Below, piece after piece: positions 31,114-41,866 of a DNA stretch of 64,000 bases (its first letter is position 1; every line of letters begins with the position of its first letter). Position numbers and translations under genes: made by a program. Source of the stretch: Psychrobacillus psychrodurans (GTDB lineage Bacteria; Bacillota; Bacilli; Bacillales_A; Planococcaceae); contig FOUN01000002.1 in assembly GCA_900114885.1 (NCBI GenBank), forward strand, positions 310,001 to 374,000, given 5' to 3'. The notes under the pieces were generated by a model. It was not told the DNA's origin and made no database searches. It was given only the letters and a program-made list of their open reading frames with translations.

Positions 31114-32322
31114 ATGATGTTAACTTCTAAAAAAATTCTTGTTTGTGTTACCGGTGGAATTGCCGTATACAAAGCAGTAGCATTGGTTAGTAAATTGACA
31201 CAAGCAGGGGCAAATGTAAAAGTAATGATGACAAAATCAGCAATGGAATTTGTTCAGCCATTAAGCTTTCAGGCTATGTCTAGAAATGATGTGTATTTTG
31301 ATACTTTTGATGAAAAAGATTCTAGCGTTATTGCGCATATCGATTTAGCGGATTGGGCAGATTTAGTAATTGTAGCTCCTGCAACTGCCAATGTAATCGG
31401 CAAATTAGCAAATGGTATTGCAGATGATATGGTAACTACAACAATACTAGCAACAACTTCGGATGTATGGATAGCACCTGCGATGAATGTACATATGTAT
31501 GAAAATGCTGCAGTTATACGTAATATTGCCCAACTTTCAAATGATGGTTATCAGTTTATCGAACCTTCTGAAGGTTTTTTAGCATGTGGATATGTAGGAA
31601 AAGGTCGATTAGAAGAACCAGAAAAAATAGTACAGTTGGTTGGAATGTATTTTGTACCGAAAGAACTACCTTTAAAAGGAACAAAAGTTGTCGTAACAGC
31701 AGGTCCAACTAGAGAGAGAATAGATCCTGTACGATTTTTGACTAATTTTTCTAGTGGTAAAATGGGATACGCTATGGCTGAGGCTGCAGCAAGTCTTGGT
31801 GCAGAAACTATATTGATTTCTGGTCCAGTCAGTTTAGTTCCCCCAGCAAATGTAACACTAGTTTCCGTGGAAAGTGCAAAAGAAATGTTAGATGCTGTGT
31901 TACTTCATTTTGAAACAGCTTCCATGGTCATAAAAACTGCTGCCGTCGCTGATTATAAGCCAAAAGAGGTATATTCTCATAAGATGAAAAAGCAAGCAGG
32001 TGATTCAGCTCTTGTATTAGAAAGAACTACAGATATTCTTTTAGAACTAGGTAAACGAAAAAAAAACCAATTGTTAATAGGCTTTGCAGCAGAAACAAAT
32101 GATGTTATCCATTATGCAAAAAGTAAATTAGTGAAGAAAAACGCGGATTATATCATTGCAAATGATGTGACTGAAGAGGATTCAGGATTTGGAACAGATA
32201 CAAATACTGTGACGTTAGTTGGAAAAAATATAGAGCGGCAGTTTCCAAATCAAAACAAAAAAGAGCTTGCGATGCAATTAATGGAAACAATTATTCAATT
32301 GGAAAAAGATGATTCTAAATGA
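31114..32322 (+). CDS. coaBC: Bifunctional phosphopantothenoylcysteine decarboxylase / phosphopantothenate-cysteine ligase
   Basis: Two consecutive steps of coenzyme A synthesis. The CoaC flavoprotein domain (about 1-180) has VTGGIAVYKAV, APATANVIGKLANGIADD, APAMNVHMYENA and the catalytic-cysteine segment FLACGYVGKGRLEEPE. The CoaB domain follows, with VTAGPTRERIDPVRFLTNFS, KTAAVADYKPK and GFAAETND. The 402-residue length is normal. GGGGAGA precedes two adjacent ATG codons (31114 and 31117); either could be used. It overlaps priA by four bases. Confidence 0.96.
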   Translation: MMLTSKKILVCVTGGIAVYKAVALVSKLTQAGANVKVMMTKSAMEFVQPLSFQAMSRNDVYFDTFDEKDSSVIAHIDLADWADLVIVAPATANVIGKLANGIADDMVTTTILATTSDVWIAPAMNVHMYENAAVIRNIAQLSNDGYQFIEPSEGFLACGYVGKGRLEEPEKIVQLVGMYFVPKELPLKGTKVVVTAGPTRERIDPVRFLTNFSSGKMGYAMAEAAASLGAETILISGPVSLVPPANVTLVSVESAKEMLDAVLLHFETASMVIKTAAVADYKPKEVYSHKMKKQAGDSALVLERTTDILLELGKRKKNQLLIGFAAETNDVIHYAKSKLVKKNADYIIANDVTEEDSGFGTDTNTVTLVGKNIERQFPNQNKKELAMQLMETIIQLEKDDSK

Positions 32323-34730
32323 TAGTAGAAGTTATTGTAGATGTCTCAGCTTATCCAATCGATCGGCCTTTTGACTATGTAGTTCCTGAAAATTTAGAAA
32401 CGGTTATAGAACGCGGGAGCAGAGTTCATGTTCCTTTCGGAAATAGAAAGGTACAAGGATTTATAACGAATATTAAAGTACATTCTGATTTAGATGTTTC
32501 TAAGCTAAAAGAGATTATTTCTATAATCGACGTGGAACCCGTAATTACTGAAGAATTATTACAACTTTCGAAATGGATGACCAATAAAACATTATGCTAT
32601 GAAATAGATGCACTGCAAGTCATGTTGCCAGCTGCTCTTCGTGCCACATATAAAAAAGAAATTATGCTTGTAGAACCAGATGGAGTAGATATAGAATCTT
32701 TGGCATTATTTGGTGCAAAAGAAACTATTGCTTATGAAGTATTTGAAAAAGCTGGTTTATTACGATTGATGAAAAAATATTTGAATCAAGGAAATTTTCG
32801 GTTAGAAACTGTTATTAAACAAAATGCTAAAGTGAAAACAATTGCTAAGTATCGTAAAGTGGAGGACGTGGAATTAGTTCATACTCAACTTAATGAACTT
32901 CCCAAGAATGCTGTTAAACAAAAAGAGTTAATTGAATGGTTATTAATACAAAAGCAACCTTCGTTTACAATGGAAGAACTTAAAAATTTTGCAAAAACTA
33001 ATAATCATACGGTTAAAGCTTTAATCGACAAAGGAATTTTAGAAAAGGAAAATAAAGAAATATACCGCGAGATAAACAGCCTAGAATATAGTGATCAAGA
33101 CCGAAGATTTAAATTGACGGATGAACAGCAAGAAGCACTTCAAAAGATTAATGATGCGCAGGATAATGATCAGAATACTACTTTTCTGTTACATGGTATT
33201 ACTGGTAGCGGTAAAACAGAGATATATTTGAATGCTATTGAAAGGTCAATCAATGAAGGCAAACAAGCCATTATGCTTGTGCCTGAAATATCATTGACTC
33301 CACAAATGACTAGAAGATTTAAATTGCGTTTTGATGATCAAGTAGCTGTGATGCATAGTGGATTGTCAGCCGGCGAAAAGTTTGATGAGTGGCGTAAAAT
33401 TTGGCGTGGAGAGGTAAAGGTTGTTGTTGGAGCAAGATCTGCAATATTTGCTCCTTTTAAAAATCTTGGCTTAATCATTTTAGATGAAGAGCATGAGTCT
33501 ACCTATAAACAGGAAGATACACCGAGGTATCATGCTAGAGATGTAGCAATTTGGAGAAGCGAATTTCATAACTGCCCAGTCATTTTAGGCAGTGCTACTC
33601 CTTCACTTGAATCGTATGCTCGTGCTACTAAAGATGTCTACACTTTATTGACGTTGAATATGCGTGCAAAGGAACAGTCATTGCCGATTGTAAATATAGT
33701 GGACATGCGTGCTGAGTTAAAAAACGGAAATCGTTCTATGTTCAGTGTAGGGCTAGCAGATGCTGTCAGAGAAAAGTTAGAGAAAAATGAACAAATCGTT
33801 TTATTTTTAAACAAAAGAGGATTTTCCTCCTTTGTTTTATGTCGAGATTGTGGAACAGTAGTTGAATGCGACAATTGTGATATTTCGCTTACCTATCACC
33901 GAGAGGGGGAGCAGTTAAAATGCCATTATTGTGGACATGAAGAACCAGTGCCGAAGCAATGTCCAGAATGTTCAAGTGAGCATATTCGCTTTTTCGGAAC
34001 GGGTACCCAGAAAGTCGAAGAGGAGATAACTAAATTATTCCCTTATGCAAGAGTTCTACGAATGGATGTAGATACGACTAAAACTAAAGGTTCACATGAA
34101 CGAATTTTAAAACAATTTGGAGATGGAGAAGCGGATATTTTACTTGGAACTCAAATGATCGCCAAGGGATTGGATTTTCCAAATATTACGCTGGTTGGAG
34201 TGTTAAATGCAGATACAACTTTGCACTTAGCTGATTTTAGAGCAGCAGAAAAAACGTTTCAACTAATGACACAAGTAAGTGGACGAGCTGGCCGACATGA
34301 CAAAGAAGGACAGGTGTACATCCAAACGTATACTCCAGAGCATTATGCAATTGAATATTCAAGATCACAATTATATGAGCCTTTTTATCATAAAGAAATG
34401 TTGGTGCGAAAACAGTTCGAATACCCTCCTTTCTACTATTTAACACTTGTTCAGGTTACACATGAAAATGTCCTGTTAGCGGCCGAATATGCAAAACTAG
34501 CGACCGACTGGCTCCGAACGAATTTATCTTCTACCACAATGGTAATAGGACCAACTTCTAGTGCAATCAGTAAAATACAAAATAGATATCGATACCAATG
34601 TTTGATAAAATACAAAAAAGAACCAATATTAGTAGAAAAACTCCAACAATTAATCAAAATATACCGAACCGAGTGGATAAAAAAAGGAATCATTTTAACA
34701 ATTGATCTGGATCCATCCACTATTTTATAA
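32319..34730 (+). CDS. priA: Primosomal replication-restart helicase PriA
   Basis: An 803-residue superfamily 2 helicase that reloads the replisome at stalled forks and D-loops. The N-terminal 3'-DNA-binding domain starts VEVIVDVSAYPIDRPFDY. The helicase has Walker A GITGSGKTEIYL, Walker B LDEEHESTYKQ and GSATPSLES. The zinc domain has paired cysteines (CRDCGTVVECDNC, CHYCG, CPEC) near residues 510-550. Late motifs include GTQMIAKGLDFPNI and SGRAGRHDKEG. It overlaps coaBC. Confidence 0.96.
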   Translation: MIVEVIVDVSAYPIDRPFDYVVPENLETVIERGSRVHVPFGNRKVQGFITNIKVHSDLDVSKLKEIISIIDVEPVITEELLQLSKWMTNKTLCYEIDALQVMLPAALRATYKKEIMLVEPDGVDIESLALFGAKETIAYEVFEKAGLLRLMKKYLNQGNFRLETVIKQNAKVKTIAKYRKVEDVELVHTQLNELPKNAVKQKELIEWLLIQKQPSFTMEELKNFAKTNNHTVKALIDKGILEKENKEIYREINSLEYSDQDRRFKLTDEQQEALQKINDAQDNDQNTTFLLHGITGSGKTEIYLNAIERSINEGKQAIMLVPEISLTPQMTRRFKLRFDDQVAVMHSGLSAGEKFDEWRKIWRGEVKVVVGARSAIFAPFKNLGLIILDEEHESTYKQEDTPRYHARDVAIWRSEFHNCPVILGSATPSLESYARATKDVYTLLTLNMRAKEQSLPIVNIVDMRAELKNGNRSMFSVGLADAVREKLEKNEQIVLFLNKRGFSSFVLCRDCGTVVECDNCDISLTYHREGEQLKCHYCGHEEPVPKQCPECSSEHIRFFGTGTQKVEEEITKLFPYARVLRMDVDTTKTKGSHERILKQFGDGEADILLGTQMIAKGLDFPNITLVGVLNADTTLHLADFRAAEKTFQLMTQVSGRAGRHDKEGQVYIQTYTPEHYAIEYSRSQLYEPFYHKEMLVRKQFEYPPFYYLTLVQVTHENVLLAAEYAKLATDWLRTNLSSTTMVIGPTSSAISKIQNRYRYQCLIKYKKEPILVEKLQQLIKIYRTEWIKKGIILTIDLDPSTIL

Positions 34731-34753
34731 GGTGTTTGAAAAGAGGAAAAGAA

Positions 34754-35242
34754 ATGGCAATACGACCAATTATTACACATCCGAATGATGTATTATTAAA
34801 GAAATGTAAAGAAATTACTGTATTTGATGCAAAACTAGCCGAACTTTTGGATGATATGTACGACACTATGGTAGCTTCTGATGGAATCGGAATAGCTGCT
34901 CCACAAGTCGGAGAGGCTATTCAAGCAGCAATCGTAGACCTAGGTGAAGGACAGGATATTATCGAAATGATTAATCCTGAGATAGTGGAAATCGGGGGAT
35001 CAGAAATAGAAGTGGAAGGATGTTTAAGTTTTCCAGACATTTATGGGGAAGTAGAGCGTCCATTTCATGTAAAGGTAGAAGCTCAAGATCGAACAGGTGC
35101 TTTATATGAATTAACAGCCGAGGATTATGAAGCCAGAGCCATTTTACATGAAATAGATCATTTGCATGGTGTTTTATTTACGACAAAGGTAATTCGTTAT
35201 GTTGAGTTAGAAGAACTTGAAAACGAGGTGGAAGAAGTATGA
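34754..35242 (+). CDS. def: Peptide deformylase
   Basis: Removes the formyl group from nascent proteins. The 162-residue protein has the three metal-site motifs [17 protein letters not shown] and HEIDHLHG. The ATG at 34754 gives the family start [14 protein letters not shown] and follows AGAGGAAAAG; a TTG 18 bases upstream is less likely. It is coupled to fmt by a four-base overlap, pairing formylation with deformylation. Confidence 0.95.
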   Translation: MAIRPIITHPNDVLLKKCKEITVFDAKLAELLDDMYDTMVASDGIGIAAPQVGEAIQAAIVDLGEGQDIIEMINPEIVEIGGSEIEVEGCLSFPDIYGEVERPFHVKVEAQDRTGALYELTAEDYEARAILHEIDHLHGVLFTTKVIRYVELEELENEVEEV

Positions 35243-36180
35243 CATCTATTATCTTCATGGGTACCCCGGCATTCTCCGCACCTATCCTAAAAATGTTAGT
35301 GGATGGAGGCTATAAAGTAAAGGCTGTAGTAACTCAACCAGATCGACCAGTAGGTAGAAAAAAAGTGCTGACAGCACCTCCAGTAAAAGAAGAAGCTCTT
35401 AGACTTGGTTTACCTGTCATTCAACCAAATAAACTAAAGGGATCAGATGAATTAGAGCAAATTGTCGCTCTTAAGCCAGATTTAATCATTACTGCTGCAT
35501 TCGGGCAGATTCTCCCAAAAGAACTGTTGGATGTTCCTAACCTGGGCTGTATTAATGTTCATGCTTCGTTACTACCTGCCTACCGTGGAGGAGCTCCAAT
35601 TCATCAAGCAATTATAGATGGACAAAGTAAAACAGGCGTCACAATAATGTATATGGAAGAGAAATTAGACGCCGGAGATATCATATCGCAAAGCGAAATA
35701 TCTATAGAGCATAATGATGATACTGGTATGTTATTTGAAAAACTTAGTGCAGTAGGTTCTGAGCTTCTTAAAGAAACATTGCCTTCGATTATTGCAAAAA
35801 CGAATAATCGTACTAAACAGGATGACACAAAAGTAACTTTTGCTAGAAATATTTCACGTGAACAAGAAAGAATAGACTGGAATAATTCAGCACTGCAATT
35901 ACACAATCAAATCCGTGGGCTTCACCCATGGCCTGTAGCATATACAACTTTAGATGGACAGGTAGTTAAGATATGGAAGGCGAATACTACCTCTATTCAA
36001 ACAAATGAAAAACCTGGCACTGTTGTGGAAATTGGATCGGATCATTTTGCTGTTCAAACTGGAAAGTCAGAAGCAATTCGCATTAATGAGTTACAACCAG
36101 CTGGTAAAAAGAAAATGTCCGCAGAAGATTATTTGCGTGGCGTAGGTTCGAAATTGCGAATAGGAGATATATTTGAATGA
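35239..36180 (+). CDS. fmt: Methionyl-tRNA formyltransferase
   Basis: Formylates initiator Met-tRNA. The 313-residue protein has the N-terminal formyl-THF domain ([37 protein letters not shown] with the catalytic Asn-His; [11 protein letters not shown]) and a C-terminal OB-fold tRNA-binding domain ([20 protein letters not shown] across about 219-238). It overlaps def upstream and rsmB downstream by four bases each. Confidence 0.96.
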   Translation: MTSIIFMGTPAFSAPILKMLVDGGYKVKAVVTQPDRPVGRKKVLTAPPVKEEALRLGLPVIQPNKLKGSDELEQIVALKPDLIITAAFGQILPKELLDVPNLGCINVHASLLPAYRGGAPIHQAIIDGQSKTGVTIMYMEEKLDAGDIISQSEISIEHNDDTGMLFEKLSAVGSELLKETLPSIIAKTNNRTKQDDTKVTFARNISREQERIDWNNSALQLHNQIRGLHPWPVAYTTLDGQVVKIWKANTTSIQTNEKPGTVVEIGSDHFAVQTGKSEAIRINELQPAGKKKMSAEDYLRGVGSKLRIGDIFE

Positions 36181-37529
36181 CGAAAAAAAGCGAAAAAATT
36201 TGGACAGGTAATGTCCGAGATGCTGCTCTTACTATTCTAATGGCTGTTGAAAAGCAGCAAGCGTATAGTAACTTGCTGTTACACCAAACAATAGAAAAGT
36301 ATACGATTGACCCGAAAGACCGTGCATTACTTACGGAATTAACGTATGGCACACTTCAATATAAAATGACATTAGATTACTATTTACAACCATTTATAAA
36401 AGGTAAATTAGATGATTGGGTTAAACAGTTACTACGCCTATCTCTGTATCAAATCCATTATTTATCGCGTATTCCTGATCACGCGGCTGTGAACGAGGCG
36501 GTCGAAATCGCGAAAAGAAGAGGACATAAAGGGATTGCCTCAGCAGTAAACGGAATATTACGCTCAATTCTAAGAGAAGGCGTTCGTTCTACGGAAGAGA
36601 TTAAGGATAAAGAAGAACGACTATCTATCGAAACAAGCCACCCTCTATGGATGGTAGAGCGTTTCATATCACAATATGGTTTTGAAACGACGGAGAAAAT
36701 GTTGAAAGAAAATAATGAACCACCTGTTACAACTTTGCGAGTAAACTTATTTAAGCGTACGGTTGATCAAGTGCTTCATTTAATGACACAAGAAGGACAT
36801 ATTGTGGCTAAAAGTGAAATCATTCCAGAGTGTATATACTTATTTAACGGACAAGCAGCTAGAACAACTGCTTATCAGGAGGGTTTTGTAACAATTCAAG
36901 ATGAAAGTTCGATGATTCCCGCTTATGTTCTTCAACCGGAACCCGGAATGACCGTTCTTGATATGTGTTCGGCACCCGGAGGTAAAACTACTCATATTGC
37001 CGAAAAAATGAAAAACACAGGAAAACTAGTGGCAATGGATATTCACCAGCATAAATTAAAGCTAGTGGAAGAAAATGCAGAGCGTTTAGGCTTTAGTTTT
37101 ATCGAAACAGTGGAGATGGATGGAAGAAAAGCTAGTGAGAATTATGCAGAACAATCATTTGATCGCATACTTGTGGATGCGCCATGCAGTGGACTTGGCG
37201 TGATGAAACGTAAACCTGATATTAAGTATACAAAGAAGGAGAAGGATTTTGCTTCCCTTAAACCAATACAAATGAACTTACTAGAAGAAGCATATAAACT
37301 ATTAAAACCGGATGGATTAATGGTTTATAGTACGTGTACAGTTGATTTAGAAGAAAACGAAGGAACGACTCAGCTATTTCTAAATGCACATCCTGATATG
37401 GAACTTCAACAATTTCCAGACGTTATTAAACGTATAAAGAATCAGAAAAAAGAAGGAACGCTTCAGATTTTCCCACAAGATTTACGTAGTGATGGATTTT
37501 ATGTAGCTCTATTTCAAAAAAAGAAATAG
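36177..37529 (+). CDS. rsmB: 16S rRNA m5C967 methyltransferase RsmB
   Basis: A 450-residue Sun/RsmB enzyme with an N-terminal NusB-like RNA-binding domain ([20 protein letters not shown]) and a SAM-dependent m5C methyltransferase domain. Motif [17 protein letters not shown] binds SAM. The two catalytic cysteines lie in [17 protein letters not shown] and [13 protein letters not shown]. In B. subtilis rlmN follows it; here prpC begins 40 bases later. Confidence 0.95.
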   Translation: MTKKSEKIWTGNVRDAALTILMAVEKQQAYSNLLLHQTIEKYTIDPKDRALLTELTYGTLQYKMTLDYYLQPFIKGKLDDWVKQLLRLSLYQIHYLSRIPDHAAVNEAVEIAKRRGHKGIASAVNGILRSILREGVRSTEEIKDKEERLSIETSHPLWMVERFISQYGFETTEKMLKENNEPPVTTLRVNLFKRTVDQVLHLMTQEGHIVAKSEIIPECIYLFNGQAARTTAYQEGFVTIQDESSMIPAYVLQPEPGMTVLDMCSAPGGKTTHIAEKMKNTGKLVAMDIHQHKLKLVEENAERLGFSFIETVEMDGRKASENYAEQSFDRILVDAPCSGLGVMKRKPDIKYTKKEKDFASLKPIQMNLLEEAYKLLKPDGLMVYSTCTVDLEENEGTTQLFLNAHPDMELQQFPDVIKRIKNQKKEGTLQIFPQDLRSDGFYVALFQKKK

Positions 37530-37569
37530 AGACCACTCTTTGCCAAATTCAAAAGAGGTGAATGATAAG

Positions 37570-38307
37570 ATGAAGTTTGTTGTGAAGACGGATGTAGGAA
37601 TGAAAAGAACGGTAAATGAAGATAGAGTAGAGGTTTTTTTGCGAGACGACGGACGGTTATTGGCTGTAATCGCAGATGGTATGGGTGGTCATAAAGCAGG
37701 AGACGTTGCGAGTGAGCTTGCTGTTACGGAGTTTAAAAAATATTTTGCTGCATTCAATCCGTTTATCGTAAAAGCTAGAGATTGGTTAACCTATACATTT
37801 CAATCGATCAACCAAACTGTTAGTAGGCATTCTAAAGTGAGTGCAGAATGTGCAGGTATGGGTACGACATTAATCGCTGGTTTGTTTGAAAATCATCAAG
37901 GAATTATCGCTCATGTTGGGGATAGCCGCGTCTATTTAATATCACCCGAGCAAGTCCTTCAAATTACTCGAGATCATTCGTATGTAAATGTTCTTATAGA
38001 TTCTGGGGAAATTAGTGAGGAACAAGCGAAGACACATCCCAATAAAAATGTATTAATGAAAGCGATTGGTACTGAACGTACAATTCAACCAGACTTTTAT
38101 GAGATTGTTTTTCACCCAAACTCTTATTTACTTTTTTGTACAGACGGTTTAAGCAATAAGATAAGTGAATCATTTATGCAGTCCATTTTATATTCTAAAA
38201 AGACGCTTGAAGAAAAAGGGCAAGTTTTAGTAGATGAGGCAAATAAGTCAGGCGGAGAAGATAATATTTCTTTAATCCTATTATCTAACAACGACAAGGA
38301 GGTGTGA
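37570..38307 (+). CDS. prpC: PP2C-type serine/threonine phosphatase PrpC (Stp)
   Basis: Reverses phosphorylation by PrkC. The 245-residue protein has the PP2C motifs TVNEDRV, ADGMGGHKAGDVAS, AHVGDSRVYL, FCTDGLSN and GGEDNISLIL, which hold the metal-binding aspartates. The ATG at 37570 gives MKFVVKTDVGMKRTVNED, the usual N-terminus, and follows AGAGGTG; a TTG upstream adds ten residues without support. The stop lies within the ribosome-binding region of prkC. Confidence 0.95.
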   Translation: MKFVVKTDVGMKRTVNEDRVEVFLRDDGRLLAVIADGMGGHKAGDVASELAVTEFKKYFAAFNPFIVKARDWLTYTFQSINQTVSRHSKVSAECAGMGTTLIAGLFENHQGIIAHVGDSRVYLISPEQVLQITRDHSYVNVLIDSGEISEEQAKTHPNKNVLMKAIGTERTIQPDFYEIVFHPNSYLLFCTDGLSNKISESFMQSILYSKKTLEEKGQVLVDEANKSGGEDNISLILLSNNDKEV

Positions 38308-38309
38308 GG

Positions 38310-40301
38310 ATGCTAATAGGTAAAAGAATAAGTGGCAGATACAAGTTACTTGAAATGATTGGCGGAGGCGGCATGTCCAATGTTTACTTGGCACATGATA
38401 TGATTTTAGATCGTGATGTAGCGATCAAAGTGTTGCGATATGATTTTTCTAATGAAGAAGAATTACACCGTCGTTTTCAACGTGAGGCCCTTTCTGCAAC
38501 AAGCCTTACCCATCCCCATATTGTCAATATTTACGATGTAGGTGAAGATGAAGATATTCACTATATTGTCATGGAATATGTTAAGGGCAAAACGTTAAAA
38601 GAATACATACTGCTGAATGCACCGATTTCCCCAACGAAATCTGTAATGATTATGAAGCAACTTACGTCGGCTATTTCAACCGCTCATAATAATCATATTA
38701 TTCACCGAGATATTAAACCGCAGAATATTTTGTTGGATGAAGAGGAAAATGTAAAGGTAACTGATTTTGGTATTGCGATGGCACTAAGTGCAACTTCCTA
38801 TACCCAGACGAATTCTGTATTAGGTACAGTACATTATCTATCGCCTGAACAAGCACGAGGTGGTACGGCAACAAAACAGTCAGATATTTACGCATTAGGT
38901 ATCGTTTTATTTGAACTCTTAACTGGACAACTCCCATTTTCAGGAGAGTCCGCGGTATCAATCGCATTAAAACATTTACAAACAGAAACGCCATCGATAC
39001 GAAAGATTATTCCATCAATACCGCAAAGTATTGAAAATGTAGTGTTAAAAGCCACAGCGAAAGACCCGAAGGACAGGTACCGTTCTGCAGAAGAAATGGA
39101 AGCGGATTTGGCTACTGCATTATCTCCTGAAAGAGCTGGTGAGGAGAAATTCGTAGTAGCTGTTGATGATGATGCCACGAAGGTATTGCCAGTTATTAAA
39201 GATCCTGTTTCATTTGATGAAGTTACTGAAACAAAAAAAATGTCCGCTTCAAATAAGGTTACGAAACCGGTAAAGCCAAAAAATAAGAACAAAAAACGGA
39301 AAATAATTGGTGGAATTCTAGGGGGAATAATTCTTTTATTATTGCTTTTGTTCATCGTTTTTCCTGGACTGTTTAAGGCTGATAAGATACCAGTACCAGA
39401 TGTATCAAACCTAGAACTAGAAGAAGCTATTGAACAATTAGAGTCAGAAGGATTTATAATTGGCGATGAAACATTAGAGGTTTCAGAAGAAGTAGAAGAA
39501 AACAAGATAATTCGAACGACACCGGAAGCGGGCAAGCTTCGTGAAAAAAATACTGAAATTCATTTATTTGTTTCTTCAGGAAAAGAATCCTTTGTCCTTG
39601 AAAATTATGTCGGTAAAGATATAGATCAAGTAAAAATATTATTACAAAATTTCAATATAGAAACAGAGGAAGCTTTTGACGACCAGCCCAAAGGTACTAT
39701 AATTGAGCAGACACCAGGTGTAGGTGAAGAAATTATTCCAGATGAAACGGATCTTCTATTTACTGTCAGTAAAGGTCCTGACTTACGTACGGTTAGCGAT
39801 TTGACTGATTGGAACGAGAAAGCTTTGAAGGATTATGAAAAATCTTCTGGATTTAAAATAAAATATGTGAAGAGTAAAAATGACTCCGTTCCAAAAGGAA
39901 ATGTGATAAATCAAACACCGAAACCAAATACAAAAGTGAGTCCTGGAAGCACGATAGAAGTAACTATTTCGGATGGTCCAAAGGCCAAGCCTACAAAGAC
40001 TGTCGTAAAATCTGTTACGATCCCTTATAAACAGCCTGTAGTAGAAGAAGCGGATGAAGAAAATGGTAGTGATGAGGAAGAAAATAACGAGCAACCTGTT
40101 GCTCAAGAGCAAGTAGTTAGAATTTATATTCAAGATAAAACTCGTACAATGGCCGAGCCAGTCGAAGAATTTGTCTTAACTGAAACGGTAGTAAAACAAT
40201 TGAAATTAGAAATTAGTGAAGGTGAAAAAGCAACATATCGGATTGATATAAACTCCACTGAGTTTGTACGAGAGACAATACCGTATGAAGATTTAGAATA
40301 G
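38310..40301 (+). CDS. prkC: PASTA-domain serine/threonine kinase PrkC
   Basis: A membrane kinase that senses muropeptides or lipid II and triggers spore germination and wall signalling. The 663 residues comprise a cytoplasmic Hanks-type kinase (glycine loop GGGGMSNVYLAHD, catalytic HRDIKPQNILLD, DFGIA, activation loop with TxT-like TSYTQTNSVLGT), a juxtamembrane linker, one membrane helix (about 332-354), three extracellular PASTA repeats (about 360-560) and a C-terminal beta domain after an acidic linker. AAGGAGGT sits six bases from the ATG at 38310; a GTG at 38304 is too close. Confidence 0.95.
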   Translation: MLIGKRISGRYKLLEMIGGGGMSNVYLAHDMILDRDVAIKVLRYDFSNEEELHRRFQREALSATSLTHPHIVNIYDVGEDEDIHYIVMEYVKGKTLKEYILLNAPISPTKSVMIMKQLTSAISTAHNNHIIHRDIKPQNILLDEEENVKVTDFGIAMALSATSYTQTNSVLGTVHYLSPEQARGGTATKQSDIYALGIVLFELLTGQLPFSGESAVSIALKHLQTETPSIRKIIPSIPQSIENVVLKATAKDPKDRYRSAEEMEADLATALSPERAGEEKFVVAVDDDATKVLPVIKDPVSFDEVTETKKMSASNKVTKPVKPKNKNKKRKIIGGILGGIILLLLLLFIVFPGLFKADKIPVPDVSNLELEEAIEQLESEGFIIGDETLEVSEEVEENKIIRTTPEAGKLREKNTEIHLFVSSGKESFVLENYVGKDIDQVKILLQNFNIETEEAFDDQPKGTIIEQTPGVGEEIIPDETDLLFTVSKGPDLRTVSDLTDWNEKALKDYEKSSGFKIKYVKSKNDSVPKGNVINQTPKPNTKVSPGSTIEVTISDGPKAKPTKTVVKSVTIPYKQPVVEEADEENGSDEEENNEQPVAQEQVVRIYIQDKTRTMAEPVEEFVLTETVVKQLKLEISEGEKATYRIDINSTEFVRETIPYEDLE

Positions 40302-40312
40302 GGAGGTTTCGG

Positions 40313-41194
40313 ATGCCAACAGGTCAAATTAGAAAAGCATTAAGCGGATTTTATTATGTTTATGATAATGGAAAGGTTATTCAATGTCGTGGAAGAGGTG
40401 TATTTAGAAACAGAGGTGAATCACCATTAGTTGGTGACTTTGTTGATTATACAGTGGAAGGTAAAAATGACGGTACAATTACAGTCATCCATGAACGAAA
40501 GAATAATTTGGTCCGTCCACCTATCGCTAATATTGATCAAGCAATACTGGTATTTTCAATTAAAGAACCTGATTTTAATACAATCTTATTGGATCGCTTT
40601 CTGGTTGTATTAGAATCATTTCATATTGAGCCTATTATTTGTTTGACTAAAAGCGACTTGATGGATGAGAAACTAGAAATTCAGATTAGGGAATATATGA
40701 AGGATTACGAAAAAATAGGTTATCAGTTGTTTATGACATATAAAGATGATCCTGCGTTTGATGAGAAAATTACTCCTTTATTAGAAGGTAAAACAACCGT
40801 TCTAGCAGGCCAATCCGGCGTGGGTAAATCAACCTTGTTAAATACGATTTTACCTTCCTTAGATTTAAAAACAGGTATAATCTCCAACGCATTAGGACGA
40901 GGTAAGCATACAACAAGGCATGTGGAACTTATTGAGGTTTGCGGGGGACTACTTGCAGATACACCGGGTTTTAGTTCGTTTGAGTTTGATTTGATGGAAA
41001 AAGAGGAACTTTACCGTTGTTTCCCTGAGTTTGTGGTAAAGCAAAATGACTGTAAGTTTCGAGAATGTATGCATGTAAAAGAACCAAAATGCGCAGTGAA
41101 AGAAGCAGTCGATACCGGGGAGATAAAATCATATCGGTACAAACATTATTTACAATTCTTAGAAGAAATTATGGATAGAAAGCCGAGGTACTAA
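40313..41194 (+). CDS. rsgA: Ribosome small-subunit-dependent GTPase RsgA (CpgA)
   Basis: A circularly permuted GTPase acting in 30S maturation. The 293-residue protein has an N-terminal OB fold (GQIRKALSGFYYVYDNG), then GTPase motifs in permuted order: G4 LTKSDL, G1 GQSGVGKSTLLN, G2/G3 with KHTTRHVEL and DTPGFSSFE. The C-terminal zinc motif has cysteines and His in CKFRECMHVKEPKC. GGGAGG precedes the ATG. The position between prkC and rpe is conserved. Confidence 0.96.
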   Translation: MPTGQIRKALSGFYYVYDNGKVIQCRGRGVFRNRGESPLVGDFVDYTVEGKNDGTITVIHERKNNLVRPPIANIDQAILVFSIKEPDFNTILLDRFLVVLESFHIEPIICLTKSDLMDEKLEIQIREYMKDYEKIGYQLFMTYKDDPAFDEKITPLLEGKTTVLAGQSGVGKSTLLNTILPSLDLKTGIISNALGRGKHTTRHVELIEVCGGLLADTPGFSSFEFDLMEKEELYRCFPEFVVKQNDCKFRECMHVKEPKCAVKEAVDTGEIKSYRYKHYLQFLEEIMDRKPRY

Positions 41195-41197
41195 ATT

Positions 41198-41866
41198 ATG
41201 GTGAAAATAGCGCCGTCTATACTAGCAGCAAACTTTTCTAAATTAGGAGAAGAGGTATTAGAAGTTGAAAAAGCGGGTGCAGAGCTGATTCATATTGATG
41301 TAATGGACGGGCATTTTGTTCCGAATATTACGATGGGCCCAATTGTTGTAGAAGCACTTCGCCCACTCACGAAGCTACCTTTAGATGTTCATTTGATGAT
41401 TGAAAATGCGGATCAATACATTGAATCTTTTGCCAAGGCAGGAGCAGATTACATTACAGTTCATGTAGAGGCATGTCCACATTTGCATAGAACGATTCAA
41501 CTAATCCGTTCATTCGGTGTAAAACCCGGAGTAGTCTTAAATCCTCATACACCGATCGAAACAATACAACATGTATTAGAGGATATTGATATGGTTCTTT
41601 TCATGACTGTTAATCCAGGATTTGGTGGACAGAAGTTTATACATTCTGTTGTACCTAAAGTAAAGCAGTTATCAGATATTATTAAAGAGCGTAATTTATC
41701 TATTGAAATAGAAATTGATGGCGGTATCAATGAAGAAACAATTAAACCATGTGTCGAAGCAGGGGCTACTATATTAGTTGCTGGATCTGCAATTTATAAC
41801 GCTCCTGACAAAGCAAAAGCCCTTCAAACGATTAAAGAAGCTGGTTTAAGTGTAGTTCCAAAATGA
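41198..41866 (+). CDS. rpe: Ribulose-phosphate 3-epimerase
   Basis: Interconverts ribulose-5-P and xylulose-5-P in the pentose phosphate pathway. The 222-residue TIM barrel has the metal-site segments IAPSILAANFSKLGEE, HIDVMDGHFVPNITMGP, LPLDVHLMIENAD, TVNPGFGGQKFI and EIDGGINEET. It begins three bases after rsgA and overlaps thiN by four bases. Confidence 0.96.
   Translation: MVKIAPSILAANFSKLGEEVLEVEKAGAELIHIDVMDGHFVPNITMGPIVVEALRPLTKLPLDVHLMIENADQYIESFAKAGADYITVHVEACPHLHRTIQLIRSFGVKPGVVLNPHTPIETIQHVLEDIDMVLFMTVNPGFGGQKFIHSVVPKVKQLSDIIKERNLSIEIEIDGGINEETIKPCVEAGATILVAGSAIYNAPDKAKALQTIKEAGLSVVPK

Noticed and set aside
38304-38309. GTG at 38304 as the prkC start
   Set aside because: It directly abuts the AAGGAGGT site, leaving no spacing; the ATG at 38310 is better placed.
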